Positions 52,815 through 61,027 of a stretch of DNA of 64,000 bases are shown one piece after another. Within the stretch, counting starts at the first letter, position 1. Every line of letters starts with the position of its first letter. The stretch lies in assembly GCF_040403615.1 (NCBI RefSeq), contig NZ_JBBAKG010000001.1:62001-126000 (forward strand), written 5' to 3'. Origin of the DNA: Haliscomenobacter sp040403615. Lineage in GTDB: Bacteria; Bacteroidota; Bacteroidia; Chitinophagales; Saprospiraceae. The notes under the pieces are model-generated. The model was not told the origin of the DNA and ran no database searches. It saw only the letters and a list, made by a program, of their open reading frames with translations. The position numbers were made by a program, and so were the translations under genes.

Positions 52815-54292
52815 ATATACTAGGAGTCAGTGCAGGGTTTCATGACGCTGCTGCCACAGTGCTGAGTTCACAAGGTGATGTGCTGTTTGCTGGACACAGC
52901 GAACGCTATAGCAAACACAAGAACGACGCTAACTTTTGCCAGGGCTTACTGGATGATATTTTGCCATACGGCCCCGAACATGTGGCCTACTATGAACGTC
53001 CTTGGGCCAAGCAACTGCGTCAACTCTACAGCGGGCAAGGTATTGAATGGAACAAACTCACATTAGGACAAGTACTCAAGACACAGTTAGGCGGCTGGAT
53101 CGAACCTACACGGGTGTCTAGCTACAGTCATCATTTGAGCCATGCAGCTTCAGGATTTCAAACCAGCCCGTTTGATCGTGCCACGGTTGTGGTGATAGAT
53201 GCAGTAGGCGAATGGGAAACCATTACTATATGGGGAGCAGAATATGATTCAACGGGTCGTGCAATTTATAAACGACTGTGGCAACAAAATTACCCACATT
53301 CCATCGGACTCTTTTATAGTGCAGTCACTGGCCGCGTGGGCCTACACCCACTAGACGAAGAATACATCTTGATGGGCATGGCTGCTTATGGCAACCCAGG
53401 CACCAGTGAACTCATGCGAATGAATCTGGTGCAGGATGAATGGGAAATCAGATTCAAAGAAAATTTACACACAGGACTAGATCCCAAGTATCTGGAACAT
53501 TTTAGTAACGCAGACCTGGCAGCAGGGGCACAGGATCTGGCAGAAGACCTGATACTAAATGTCATGATGCGGGCCCGCAACTTCAAGTTCAGCAACAATC
53601 TGGTTTATCAAGGCGGCGTCGCACTCAATTGCAGTGCCAACAGACGAATAGGAAATTATTTTGAAAACATTTGGATTATGCCTTGCCCTGGCGATGCTGG
53701 CTCTAGCCTGGGAGCCGCTGCGTTGGCTTATGGTCAGCGTGTTAATTGGACTAGTGCTTTTCTTGGCCATGATATCCCCGGTGCTTATCCTGTTAATCTA
53801 CTTCTTGATAATCTTGTTACCACTGGCATTGTTGGCGTGGCCTCAGGTCGTGCAGAGTTTGGCCCCAGAGCTCTTGGAAACAGAAGCCTGCTTGCAGACC
53901 CCAGAGGACCGGACATAAAGGACCGTGTGAATGAAATCAAACGCCGTCAACAATTTCGACCATTTGCTCCTGTGATACTTGAAGAATTAGTTGATCAGTA
54001 CTTTATCATGCCTCGTGGATGGGAACACAGTCCTTACATGCAGTCAGTGGGTCACTGTCGCAGCCCTGAACTGTATCCTGCTATTGTGCATCATGACGGC
54101 ACCAGCAGAGTACAAACTGTGCCAAAAGATTCAACGTCAGGCATTAGAGAACTCTTGGAAAAATGGTATGTGATGACTGGCTGCCCCATGCTGCTGAACA
54201 CCAGCCTAAACATACGTGGAGAGCCCATGGTAAATGATCGTGCGGACGCAGATCGATTTGAAGCCTTGTACGGTGTCACTGTGTGTAGTTAA
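52811..54292 (+). CDS. Carbamoyltransferase, NodU/TobZ family
   Basis: This 493-residue enzyme begins MNILGVSAGFHDAAATVL, as in the Kae1-like N-terminal domain, with metal-binding H107 and H111 (YSHHLSHAASGF) and D130. The YrdC-like C-terminal part has the family landmarks EFGPRALGNRSLLADPR, RRQQFRPFAPVI and PMLLNTSLNIRGEPMV. Family members make carbamoyl-adenylate from carbamoyl phosphate and ATP and transfer the carbamoyl group to sugars or antibiotics. The linker between the two domains is about 30 residues shorter than usual, at the place where a nested +1 frame lies. It ends the rightward operon and overlaps the convergent gene by 17 nt. Confidence 0.9.
   Translation: MNILGVSAGFHDAAATVLSSQGDVLFAGHSERYSKHKNDANFCQGLLDDILPYGPEHVAYYERPWAKQLRQLYSGQGIEWNKLTLGQVLKTQLGGWIEPTRVSSYSHHLSHAASGFQTSPFDRATVVVIDAVGEWETITIWGAEYDSTGRAIYKRLWQQNYPHSIGLFYSAVTGRVGLHPLDEEYILMGMAAYGNPGTSELMRMNLVQDEWEIRFKENLHTGLDPKYLEHFSNADLAAGAQDLAEDLILNVMMRARNFKFSNNLVYQGGVALNCSANRRIGNYFENIWIMPCPGDAGSSLGAAALAYGQRVNWTSAFLGHDIPGAYPVNLLLDNLVTTGIVGVASGRAEFGPRALGNRSLLADPRGPDIKDRVNEIKRRQQFRPFAPVILEELVDQYFIMPRGWEHSPYMQSVGHCRSPELYPAIVHHDGTSRVQTVPKDSTSGIRELLEKWYVMTGCPMLLNTSLNIRGEPMVNDRADADRFEALYGVTVCS
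53661..53918 (+). CDS. Candidate nested membrane protein, 85 aa (+1 frame, TTG start)
   Basis: In the +1 frame of the carbamoyltransferase gene, AGGA at 53650-53653 lies 7 nt before a TTG that opens an 85-residue frame. It has a hydrophobic start (CLALAMLALAW) and a long hydrophobic middle (LIGLVLFLAMISPVLILLI then YFLIILLPLALLAW), with an acidic tail. Leu is mainly TTG/CTT/CTG, as elsewhere in the window. The main frame here shifts to T-ending codons. A chance frame cannot be excluded. Confidence 0.25.
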   Translation: MKTFGLCLALAMLALAWEPLRWLMVSVLIGLVLFLAMISPVLILLIYFLIILLPLALLAWPQVVQSLAPELLETEACLQTPEDRT

Positions 54293-55448
54293 GACGAGTA
54301 ATCAAGCGGTCTAGACTGGGCCTAGAACGCTGTATAAACAATTGTTGATTGTGTACTAAGTCGGGCATGCATTTCAAATACCATTGATGCAGATCCTGCT
54401 GTTTGATTTGTTGCAGAGTTTGTTTTACCGCAAACCAACGTTGAGTATTGTCCACTATGCTATCGTAACTGTTGTTGATTACTGAATCAAACGTGCGATA
54501 GCCTGCAGAACGCAAAGCCGCCAGACTGCCCACGGCTCCTACTATCACAAATGGTTGTCCAAACTTCATGCACTTGTAGGTTTTTTCAGTGATAAAGGCA
54601 CCGCCACTTTGATCCACATCGAACAGGGTTTCAATTGAGATGTGGCAATAGCTGTTGAGATAAAGATCAGTGTTGATCATTCTGTGATCGTTGTGTGCAT
54701 CTGAATCAGGACCGTCACAGTAGTACGGACCATTGGCTAGAAACAATTTCAGTTTTTCAACCCAGACCTGATTGGATTGTATGCTGATGGGATTATCCTC
54801 TTCTCGATCATCTATAGTGCAATCAGTATTGTAACTCCATAAGCTGTTGGTTAGAATGCCATCAGCATGCAAGTCGCTCATTATGCTGCCGCGCCACCAT
54901 TTGTGTATGCGATTTAATGCAGTAAAGTCATACGGTCTAGGAAGATCAGTCACAGGAGTATAGCCTTGACGACGATTAACATAACTCAAAAAGTATTCGT
55001 GATCCGGAAAGTAATAGCATCTGTCCACAGAATCGGCCGCTGTATTGGCACTCACAAACAAATAGCAATCCTGCGGCAACTGATGCAGCACACACAAACT
55101 GTCCAAGCGTTCTTGTATGCGATCAGGATTGTCCCCCTCGTGGTAGTAAAATAATACCTTTATTTCCTGCTGCTGCAATTTAGAAATTGTGTTGGGTTTC
55201 ATTAGGCCAAAATAATCACAATCAAAATCGTGCCAGCCTAGTGCAACAGGATACCAGCTGCCTGTGGGTGCTTGATCTACTGTGCTGCTGGTCCAGACTG
55301 CACCCGCGTGTTTGAGATATACCAGCAGTCTAAACGCAATTGTTCTGGGCCAGGTATTGTCAAAGTCATCGGGGCCTAGTCCTAGATCAGCAAGATTAGG
55401 ATATCCCAACTCAGGATCACTCATGGTGTCGTAGCAAAAATTTATCAT
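54276..55448 (-). CDS. TEKT-family putative glycosyltransferase, copy 4
   Basis: This 390-residue protein begins MINFCYDTMSDPELGYPNL and has GDNPDRIQERLDSLCVLHQL in its first half. The C-terminal core reads CHISIETLFDVDQSGGAFIT then EKTYKCMKFGQPFVIVG, LAALRSAGYRTFDSVINNSYDS. An N-terminal W-rich segment (GSWYPVALGWHDFDCDYFG) differs from the other copies. It is on the opposite strand from the main operon, ends 17 nt inside the carbamoyltransferase gene and is coupled by 4 nt to copy 5 upstream. Activity is inferred from the family core. Confidence 0.45.
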   Translation of the reverse strand: MINFCYDTMSDPELGYPNLADLGLGPDDFDNTWPRTIAFRLLVYLKHAGAVWTSSTVDQAPTGSWYPVALGWHDFDCDYFGLMKPNTISKLQQQEIKVLFYYHEGDNPDRIQERLDSLCVLHQLPQDCYLFVSANTAADSVDRCYYFPDHEYFLSYVNRRQGYTPVTDLPRPYDFTALNRIHKWWRGSIMSDLHADGILTNSLWSYNTDCTIDDREEDNPISIQSNQVWVEKLKLFLANGPYYCDGPDSDAHNDHRMINTDLYLNSYCHISIETLFDVDQSGGAFITEKTYKCMKFGQPFVIVGAVGSLAALRSAGYRTFDSVINNSYDSIVDNTQRWFAVKQTLQQIKQQDLHQWYLKCMPDLVHNQQLFIQRSRPSLDRLITRLNYTQ

Positions 55449-56572
55449 GGGTCTATCTGTGCCAACATGTTGTTAAGTTCAGTCCACAATACTGCCTCAA
55501 AGCCACCGTTGTAGAAATGATTCCAGTTGTGTTCTATTACTTCTTGCGCCTGATCAAACAACTGTTGTTTGGCTTGTGTGGATAACACATCCAGACTCTT
55601 TAGTAGTTTAGCAATGCGCTCAATACGCACATCATCCTCTGCAGAATCATAACTCTCGTCCCAGATGTTGCCAAAGGTTCGGAATCCGTAACTGCGCAGG
55701 TATTCAAGACTACCTCGAGTTCCTACAATAACAAATGGCATGCCTAGAGCAATGGGCTTGAATGTCTTTTCGGTCAAATGATGTCTACGACCAGTGGCCA
55801 CAGTTTCGGTCACAAGATACAGTAGACTTTCAGCTGACTCATCAAATAAGCTGAGCCAACAGCTATGCATGGGATGATCAGTTTCGTTCACAAAGTTAAT
55901 GGGAAAGGTCTGTGCTGCAAATACAGATTCAATATCAGGATACTTTGTTGCCAAGGGCTTGACTGCTTGGTGTATGCTGATGTTCTCTGCAGGACATGTG
56001 TCAGGGCAACTGACATGATTATGCGTCATGCCATGTTTAAATATGTAGTACAGCATTTCTAATCTATGCTGTCGCTCACCAGCCACAATACGGTTAGGAG
56101 CAATAAATGTCTTTGTAATAGTGCGTTCTTGAATTGGCCGGATCAAAAAAGTTTTATCATATCCGCGATACCAATCCAATGCTGCCCACCCATGAAAGAA
56201 ATAGTAAGCAGGCGTCCACTTGAATTGATCACACACATATTCAACATTTTCACTGTCATGTTCGCTGGTCAACAAAACACCTGCACTGTAGTGGTGTTGA
56301 AATCTAATATAGTCAGTAGCACCGTCATGGGTTATGTCTAAATTATAGTTGCATACTTTTTCAAAAGTAGCCATGTGTATGTTCAAATGAATAGGCTCTT
56401 GGTCATAAATGAATATATAATTGTGTTCGTGAGCAGTATCACTACCATAACTAACCACACTGTCTGGATCACTACGCCCAAAAGGATCGCAATGAAACAC
56501 TCTGTAACCTGGGCGATTCTTTCGGAACCAAGGCCAAAAAGTGTTGTTGTAAATTTCATCTATTCTAATCAT
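55445..56572 (-). CDS. TEKT-family putative glycosyltransferase, copy 5
   Basis: This 375-residue protein contains IFIYDQEPIHLNIH, HYSAGVLLTSEHDSENVEYV and APNRIVAGERQHRLEMLYYI, the last similar in pattern to NGRARPHRKYLWE in copy 2. The core is the clearest in the window: YLVTETVATGRRHHLTEKTF, then KPIALGMPFVIVGTRGSL, LRSYGFRTFGNIWDESYDSA. A DQEP early motif and this core together recall a two-domain GT-B enzyme. The start codon is only 2 bp from that of the divergent gene at 56575. Confidence 0.5.
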   Translation of the reverse strand: MIRIDEIYNNTFWPWFRKNRPGYRVFHCDPFGRSDPDSVVSYGSDTAHEHNYIFIYDQEPIHLNIHMATFEKVCNYNLDITHDGATDYIRFQHHYSAGVLLTSEHDSENVEYVCDQFKWTPAYYFFHGWAALDWYRGYDKTFLIRPIQERTITKTFIAPNRIVAGERQHRLEMLYYIFKHGMTHNHVSCPDTCPAENISIHQAVKPLATKYPDIESVFAAQTFPINFVNETDHPMHSCWLSLFDESAESLLYLVTETVATGRRHHLTEKTFKPIALGMPFVIVGTRGSLEYLRSYGFRTFGNIWDESYDSAEDDVRIERIAKLLKSLDVLSTQAKQQLFDQAQEVIEHNWNHFYNGGFEAVLWTELNNMLAQIDP

Positions 56573-56574
56573 TA

Positions 56575-58800
56575 ATGTTTGACGTATTTTATTCTGGAAA
56601 GAAACCCAACGTGTTTGTGCATGAGCGTGAAGCTGACAGCATTGAGCATGCGCAGACTCTAAGTCGTACTAGATATTTTTGGTGGATCACATACTTAGCT
56701 GATTACAGCACACATGACTGGGATTTTCAACCTGTACCTTGGCAAAGCGAATACACTCACACATGGCCCAGTCAGCATCATGAATACTCAGGTACATATC
56801 TTGTGCCTAAGTCTGGTGAGATTAAATATCACTTTCATAAAAAAATTATCCCCAATCGATCTACCACTGACTTTGATACTATAGTAGATCGTGCAGAGTT
56901 CGATCTCACCTGGGCACCGCACCCACACGATCCTCCTTACACCTATGTATTTGGTAACCAGTGGTGGCCTGCCAATCGAATGCCCACAATAGAATATCAT
57001 GTGCCTGGCGCAACTGAACGCAAATACATGGATAAGCCTCAGGCTCGACTGTTGGAAACTCACAACGATTGCTGGCATACCCTGGTTGATTGTGAGTGGG
57101 ATTACACTTGGGTGCCTGATCCTGGTGATCCACCTTTAATATATGTGTTTGGTAATCAGTGGTGGCCTGCCAACCGAATGCCCACTGTGGAATATCATGT
57201 GCCAGGTGCAACTGAACGCAAGTACATGACATGGCCCAGAGCCACGTTGAGCCCTAATACGGCACCATGGACTGTGCCCGACTCAGTTGATCCTGCAGGC
57301 GTAGATTTTAGCTGGGTACCTGACCCAGGTGAACCGCCTTATGTGTATCAGTTTGCCACACAGCATCAAAAGACTGGGGGCCCGACATACACTGTGCCAG
57401 GTGCATCAGAAGTCAAGTATCTTGCAGAACTAAAAATTCGCACTGTAGGCAAGGCCACAGCCATATACGAGATTGATCACATGGATGGTGCTGCTGGTCA
57501 AATAGACAAGACCACTCGTCGAGTGCGATACTTTGACAACTATAGAGATACCCTGATACGCTTGGCCAAGAGCATAGGCACAGAACATGAATATGTCTGG
57601 GTATGCAGTAGCATCTGCGATTACACTGACTTTGACTTTTCCTGGCACCCCGAGCAATGGCAAAGCACCATGCTGCATGTGTTTGCCAGCAATGAACAAA
57701 AGTTTGGAGACACATTCTTCATGCATGTGCCTACCTTTGCTGAGTCGGCAGAACGCAAGCCATTGCTGGAATGGTATGATTGTAATTTTGTTGATAGTAT
57801 TGTGCCACGCCGGCGCATGCCTGTGATTGAGCATGCCGGCGATAGCAATGTTGATGCAGTTAAAACTACCGAATGGTCAGGACCTGTAGCACTGTTTACT
57901 ACCAATGGTGTGCCCATGACTATCCCGGCTGTGAACTTGTGGCGCTCAGAAACCAAAACAATAACACCCCTGAGCTCAGGAGCAAGTGCAGTGGTTGTTC
58001 CAAAGTCTGCTGTACCATACATCAAAACACAAATGTATGATTATCCCTACATTGACAAAACACAACAACAGCGTCACGGTGACACCAAATTAGATATTGT
58101 GTTTATTTCAAACGGTGAGATCAACGCTGAAGATAATTGGACAATTCTAGAAAGCAGAATTACAGGACTAGAGACAAATAAATTACACAGAGTTGATCGG
58201 GTGAATGGTCGTGCTGATGCTTATCATGCAGCAGCTGAAGCCAGTACTACGCCGTGGTTCTTTGCTGTGTTTGGCAAGCTGGCAATTGATTTTGACTTTG
58301 ATTGGTCCTGGCAACCTGATAGAATGCAACAGGCCAAACACTATATCTTTCATGCTCTGAATCCTGTCAATGGACTAGTATACGGACATCAGGCCATGAT
58401 TGCATACAACCGACAATTGACCTTGGCCAATCCCGGAGTGGGACTAGACTTTACGCTGGACTCACCACATGAAGTAGTGCCCATCTTGAGTGGCATAGCA
58501 CACTATGACACCTCTCCGTGGTCATCTTGGCGTACTGCATTTAGAGAAGTTCTAAAACTTCAAGCCAGCTTGCCAGATGTGGAAAATGAATACCGTCTAA
58601 ACAAATGGCTTGATATCAATGGCGATGTCGTCGCCGTTGGCGACGAAGCAGATCCGCAGTGGAGTCGACTTGGTGCACAAGATGCTGTAGAATATTACAA
58701 TCAAGTCAACGGTGACTTTAATGCGCTAAAGAAAAGCTATGAGTGGGAGTGGCTTGCAAGTTATGCATTTGTCAAACGCAGCTTATTACCGCATCAATGA
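56575..58800 (+). CDS. Multi-repeat protein with C-terminal GT-A-like domain
   Basis: This 741-residue protein has up to five copies of a 45-65-residue unit in its first 400 residues (about 47-88, 108-153, 176-220, 244-283, 353-395), each with a W.P motif, a PP.YVFG or similar strand, and a VPGA..KYM end. Copies 2 and 3 are nearly identical over 29 residues. The C-terminal part (about 510-740) matches the protein at 40082: RVDRVNGRADAYHAAAEAST, LNPVNGLVYGHQAMI, SSWRTAFREVLKLQ. The DGD of that protein is replaced here (VFGKLAID), so catalysis may be lost and the protein may bind rather than transfer. The start has no Shine-Dalgarno. The end overlaps the convergent aminotransferase by 29 nt. 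Confidence 0.7.
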   Translation: MFDVFYSGKKPNVFVHEREADSIEHAQTLSRTRYFWWITYLADYSTHDWDFQPVPWQSEYTHTWPSQHHEYSGTYLVPKSGEIKYHFHKKIIPNRSTTDFDTIVDRAEFDLTWAPHPHDPPYTYVFGNQWWPANRMPTIEYHVPGATERKYMDKPQARLLETHNDCWHTLVDCEWDYTWVPDPGDPPLIYVFGNQWWPANRMPTVEYHVPGATERKYMTWPRATLSPNTAPWTVPDSVDPAGVDFSWVPDPGEPPYVYQFATQHQKTGGPTYTVPGASEVKYLAELKIRTVGKATAIYEIDHMDGAAGQIDKTTRRVRYFDNYRDTLIRLAKSIGTEHEYVWVCSSICDYTDFDFSWHPEQWQSTMLHVFASNEQKFGDTFFMHVPTFAESAERKPLLEWYDCNFVDSIVPRRRMPVIEHAGDSNVDAVKTTEWSGPVALFTTNGVPMTIPAVNLWRSETKTITPLSSGASAVVVPKSAVPYIKTQMYDYPYIDKTQQQRHGDTKLDIVFISNGEINAEDNWTILESRITGLETNKLHRVDRVNGRADAYHAAAEASTTPWFFAVFGKLAIDFDFDWSWQPDRMQQAKHYIFHALNPVNGLVYGHQAMIAYNRQLTLANPGVGLDFTLDSPHEVVPILSGIAHYDTSPWSSWRTAFREVLKLQASLPDVENEYRLNKWLDINGDVVAVGDEADPQWSRLGAQDAVEYYNQVNGDFNALKKSYEWEWLASYAFVKRSLLPHQ
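56713..57759 (+). repeat. Tandem protein repeats within the gene at 56575
   Basis: Five imperfect units lie near 56713-56838, 56896-57033, 57100-57234, 57304-57423 and 57631-57759. Units 2 and 3 differ in only one residue over the stretch from YVFGNQWW to RKYM, which points to a recent duplication. Unit 1 and unit 5 are divergent and share mainly the W, the central F strand and the terminal VP. Confidence 0.75.
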
Positions 58801-59863
58801 TGTATTCTGCTTCTGAGTCAGTGAGCTCAGGATAGATTGGCAGACTCAAACAGCGTCGGCTTAGAGAATAGCAGGCACCCAACACGTCAGGAGCAGCACA
58901 ATCTTGATAAGGATTCAAGGCCTGGATAGGATCTAGATAATGTACTTTGGTTTCAATGCCAAGATCAGCCAGCGCCTGATGTAGGTGATCTCTATGATCA
59001 ACGTCAATTACAAATTTGTGATAGCAATGATCTTGATAGTTTGTGGAGTCAATCAGCGAACGAATTCCTGAGTGACTTAGTCGTTCCATCCAGTGTCGTG
59101 CAATCTCTCCCCGGCGGGTTTGCCACGCATCTATGTAACGAGTCTTGACCATCATTTGAGCACAGTCAACTTCACTCATTCGCGAGTTTGTGCCTGTTTG
59201 CGCACTGCTGCTGATGCGATATGATTTGTTTCTGATCCAGTTTCTAGCAAAAGCATTCAAAAGTTCACTATCAGTAATCACTGCTCCGCCGTTGCTGTAG
59301 TTGTTGAAGTTCTTGGTGGGGTCAAAACTGATAGCAGCCGCAAATCCTGTTCGCGTACAGTCGCGACTCAGCCAGTGTTGTGCAGCATCTTCTACACATG
59401 TTCTAGAATATTTTGCATTTTGCCACTCTTGATATTTGCCACTTAATGCATGTCCATACAAGCCAACAGGACAAATCACTGTGGCGTCTTTGTGAACCGT
59501 TGCCAAATCCATTAGGCCATATGCATTGATATCTGCCACGGTCACAGTCCAACCTGCTCGTCGCCAGGCATTGGCAGTGGCCACATAGGTCATTGCAGGA
59601 ACTGAAACTGTTGTTTTGTTTCCATCTCTAAGAAAACTAGCAATACTTTCCAGGGCCTGTGTGCCTGAATGACATGTGATTGCATACAGGCTGTGATTTT
59701 TCTTGGCCAGCCAGGATTCAAATTGGTCGGTATATTCGCCGCTCATGAAATTGCCTGAGCGCAACACAGTATCTGTTGCGTCCAGGATCTCCTCACGGAG
59801 ACGGTTATACTGTCTTGGGAGCCCAGTAAAGGCTATTTTTAAGCCATTCATAATACTTTTCAA
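58772..59863 (-). CDS. DegT/DnrJ/EryC1-type sugar aminotransferase
   Basis: This 363-residue protein has GNFMSGEYTDQFE, CHSGTQAL (PLP phosphate), VPAMTYVATANAWRRAG, VEDAAQHW (D159) and SFDPTKNFNNYSNGG with K184 as the PLP lysine. It ends with the MMVKTRYIDAWQTRR and HYLDPIQALNPY segments of the family. These enzymes add an amino group to nucleotide-linked keto sugars. It overlaps the epimerase gene upstream by 59 nt if the start at 59863 is used; an ATG at 59851 is a reasonable alternative. With the epimerase it could make an amino sugar, but no sugar nucleotidyltransferase or 4,6-dehydratase was recognised in the window. Confidence 0.85.
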   Translation of the reverse strand: MKSIMNGLKIAFTGLPRQYNRLREEILDATDTVLRSGNFMSGEYTDQFESWLAKKNHSLYAITCHSGTQALESIASFLRDGNKTTVSVPAMTYVATANAWRRAGWTVTVADINAYGLMDLATVHKDATVICPVGLYGHALSGKYQEWQNAKYSRTCVEDAAQHWLSRDCTRTGFAAAISFDPTKNFNNYSNGGAVITDSELLNAFARNWIRNKSYRISSSAQTGTNSRMSEVDCAQMMVKTRYIDAWQTRRGEIARHWMERLSHSGIRSLIDSTNYQDHCYHKFVIDVDHRDHLHQALADLGIETKVHYLDPIQALNPYQDCAAPDVLGACYSLSRRCLSLPIYPELTDSEAEYIIDAVISCV

Positions 59864-60773
59864 AGCCTTGTTCTACATCTACTTTGGGATCAAATCCAAA
59901 GTCTCTACGTGCAGCATCAATGTTCAGCGCACCGCGACTTGGGAAGTCAGCATCTTTATCTTTAACTAATAATGTTCCGCCCCCGGCTAACTTCAATGCT
60001 AGCTGTGCGGCTTCTAATAAGGTGCGACTATGACTTTTGGTGATATTATATGTTTTGTTATCAGTATTGAGGCTTAGTGCGGCTGCAACAATACCATCTG
60101 CGGCATCGTCAACGTAAGTAAAGTCTAATGTTTCATTTGCACCATTTACATTTAATATCCCACCGCGCATGGCAGCAAGCATGAATTTTGCAATGACTCT
60201 ATCTTCCACATCCAAGGGTCCATACACAGCACTGGGACGAATGATAGTGTGTACAATATTGTCTCTACGACTGTAGTCTCGTACCAGCCATTCACCTGCC
60301 AGTTTCATAATACCATATTGACCTTGTGGTCGGCACTCTTGATCTTCTGTCACATCATCCACAAAGTCGCCATACACCATGGAACTGCTGATGTACACAA
60401 ATTTGCGTGTATCATAGTCTCGGCTGGCTTCCAGCAAGTTCAGTAGTCCTTCACTCATCACACGACTGCCTGCCGCAGGGTTGGCATTGACCACTTTCTG
60501 TCGCGGAAAGCTGGCCATGTGAATCACAATCTCTGGCTGTTCAATGTTGAACACCTTGTTCACAGCATAGCTATCACAAATGTCATACTTGTAGTAGCCA
60601 CTCAGGTTGATTTTCTTGATACGTTCTTCGATCAGATAATCGATCTCAGACTGAGGAATGATTCCGTAGTTGGTTTGTATGTCCATGATAGACACAATAT
60701 GCCCTTGGTCCTGCAGTCGCCGGACCACATTGTGCCCAATCAGTCCCAGGCCGCCGGTTACTAGTATATTCAT
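59805..60773 (-). CDS. NAD-dependent epimerase/dehydratase (extended SDR)
   Basis: This protein of 322 residues from the ATG at 60773 has the Rossmann motif GGLGLIG (7-13), the catalytic set S129-S131 (YISSSMVYGD) and Y153-x3-K157 (YGIMK), and a D at the end of the second strand (MDIQTNYG) as in NAD-binding members. The family changes nucleotide sugars by epimerisation or dehydration. AGGAAA lies directly before the ATG, which decides the start over a slightly longer in-frame reading. Its partner is the aminotransferase downstream. Confidence 0.85.
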   Translation of the reverse strand: MNILVTGGLGLIGHNVVRRLQDQGHIVSIMDIQTNYGIIPQSEIDYLIEERIKKINLSGYYKYDICDSYAVNKVFNIEQPEIVIHMASFPRQKVVNANPAAGSRVMSEGLLNLLEASRDYDTRKFVYISSSMVYGDFVDDVTEDQECRPQGQYGIMKLAGEWLVRDYSRRDNIVHTIIRPSAVYGPLDVEDRVIAKFMLAAMRGGILNVNGANETLDFTYVDDAADGIVAAALSLNTDNKTYNITKSHSRTLLEAAQLALKLAGGGTLLVKDKDADFPSRGALNIDAARRDFGFDPKVDVEQGFEKYYEWLKNSLYWAPKTV

Positions 60774-61027
60774 TTTCCTGCCCATTTTAATTGAAACATC
60801 ATGTAAATTTTTTCATCCATCAACCCATTATCGCTGACATAGTGCCAATATCGACCAGGTTGCACTATACCCGGTGCTCCATATATTTTTCGTAACCAAC
60901 TCTCTTGATCTTGAGTGAGTTTGTTAGGAGTACGATACATCATTACTGGCACAAATTTAGTACCATCCCACATCTGCTTTTGCACAGGCGGACGGGCTAT
61001 AGCCACAGCATCTATGTATTCAATCAT
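60770..61027 (-). CDS. Conserved phage protein, 85 aa
   Basis: The ATG at 61027 overlaps the previous stop (ATGA) and gives 85 residues beginning MIEYIDAVAIARPPVQKQMW, with WLRKIYGAPGIVQPGRYWHY and IYMMFQLKWAG at the end. A longer in-frame reading from 61159 runs inside the upstream gene and is rejected. It is rich in aromatic residues and probably a compact beta protein. The function is unknown. It overlaps the epimerase gene by 4 nt. Confidence 0.65.
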   Translation of the reverse strand: MIEYIDAVAIARPPVQKQMWDGTKFVPVMMYRTPNKLTQDQESWLRKIYGAPGIVQPGRYWHYVSDNGLMDEKIYMMFQLKWAGK

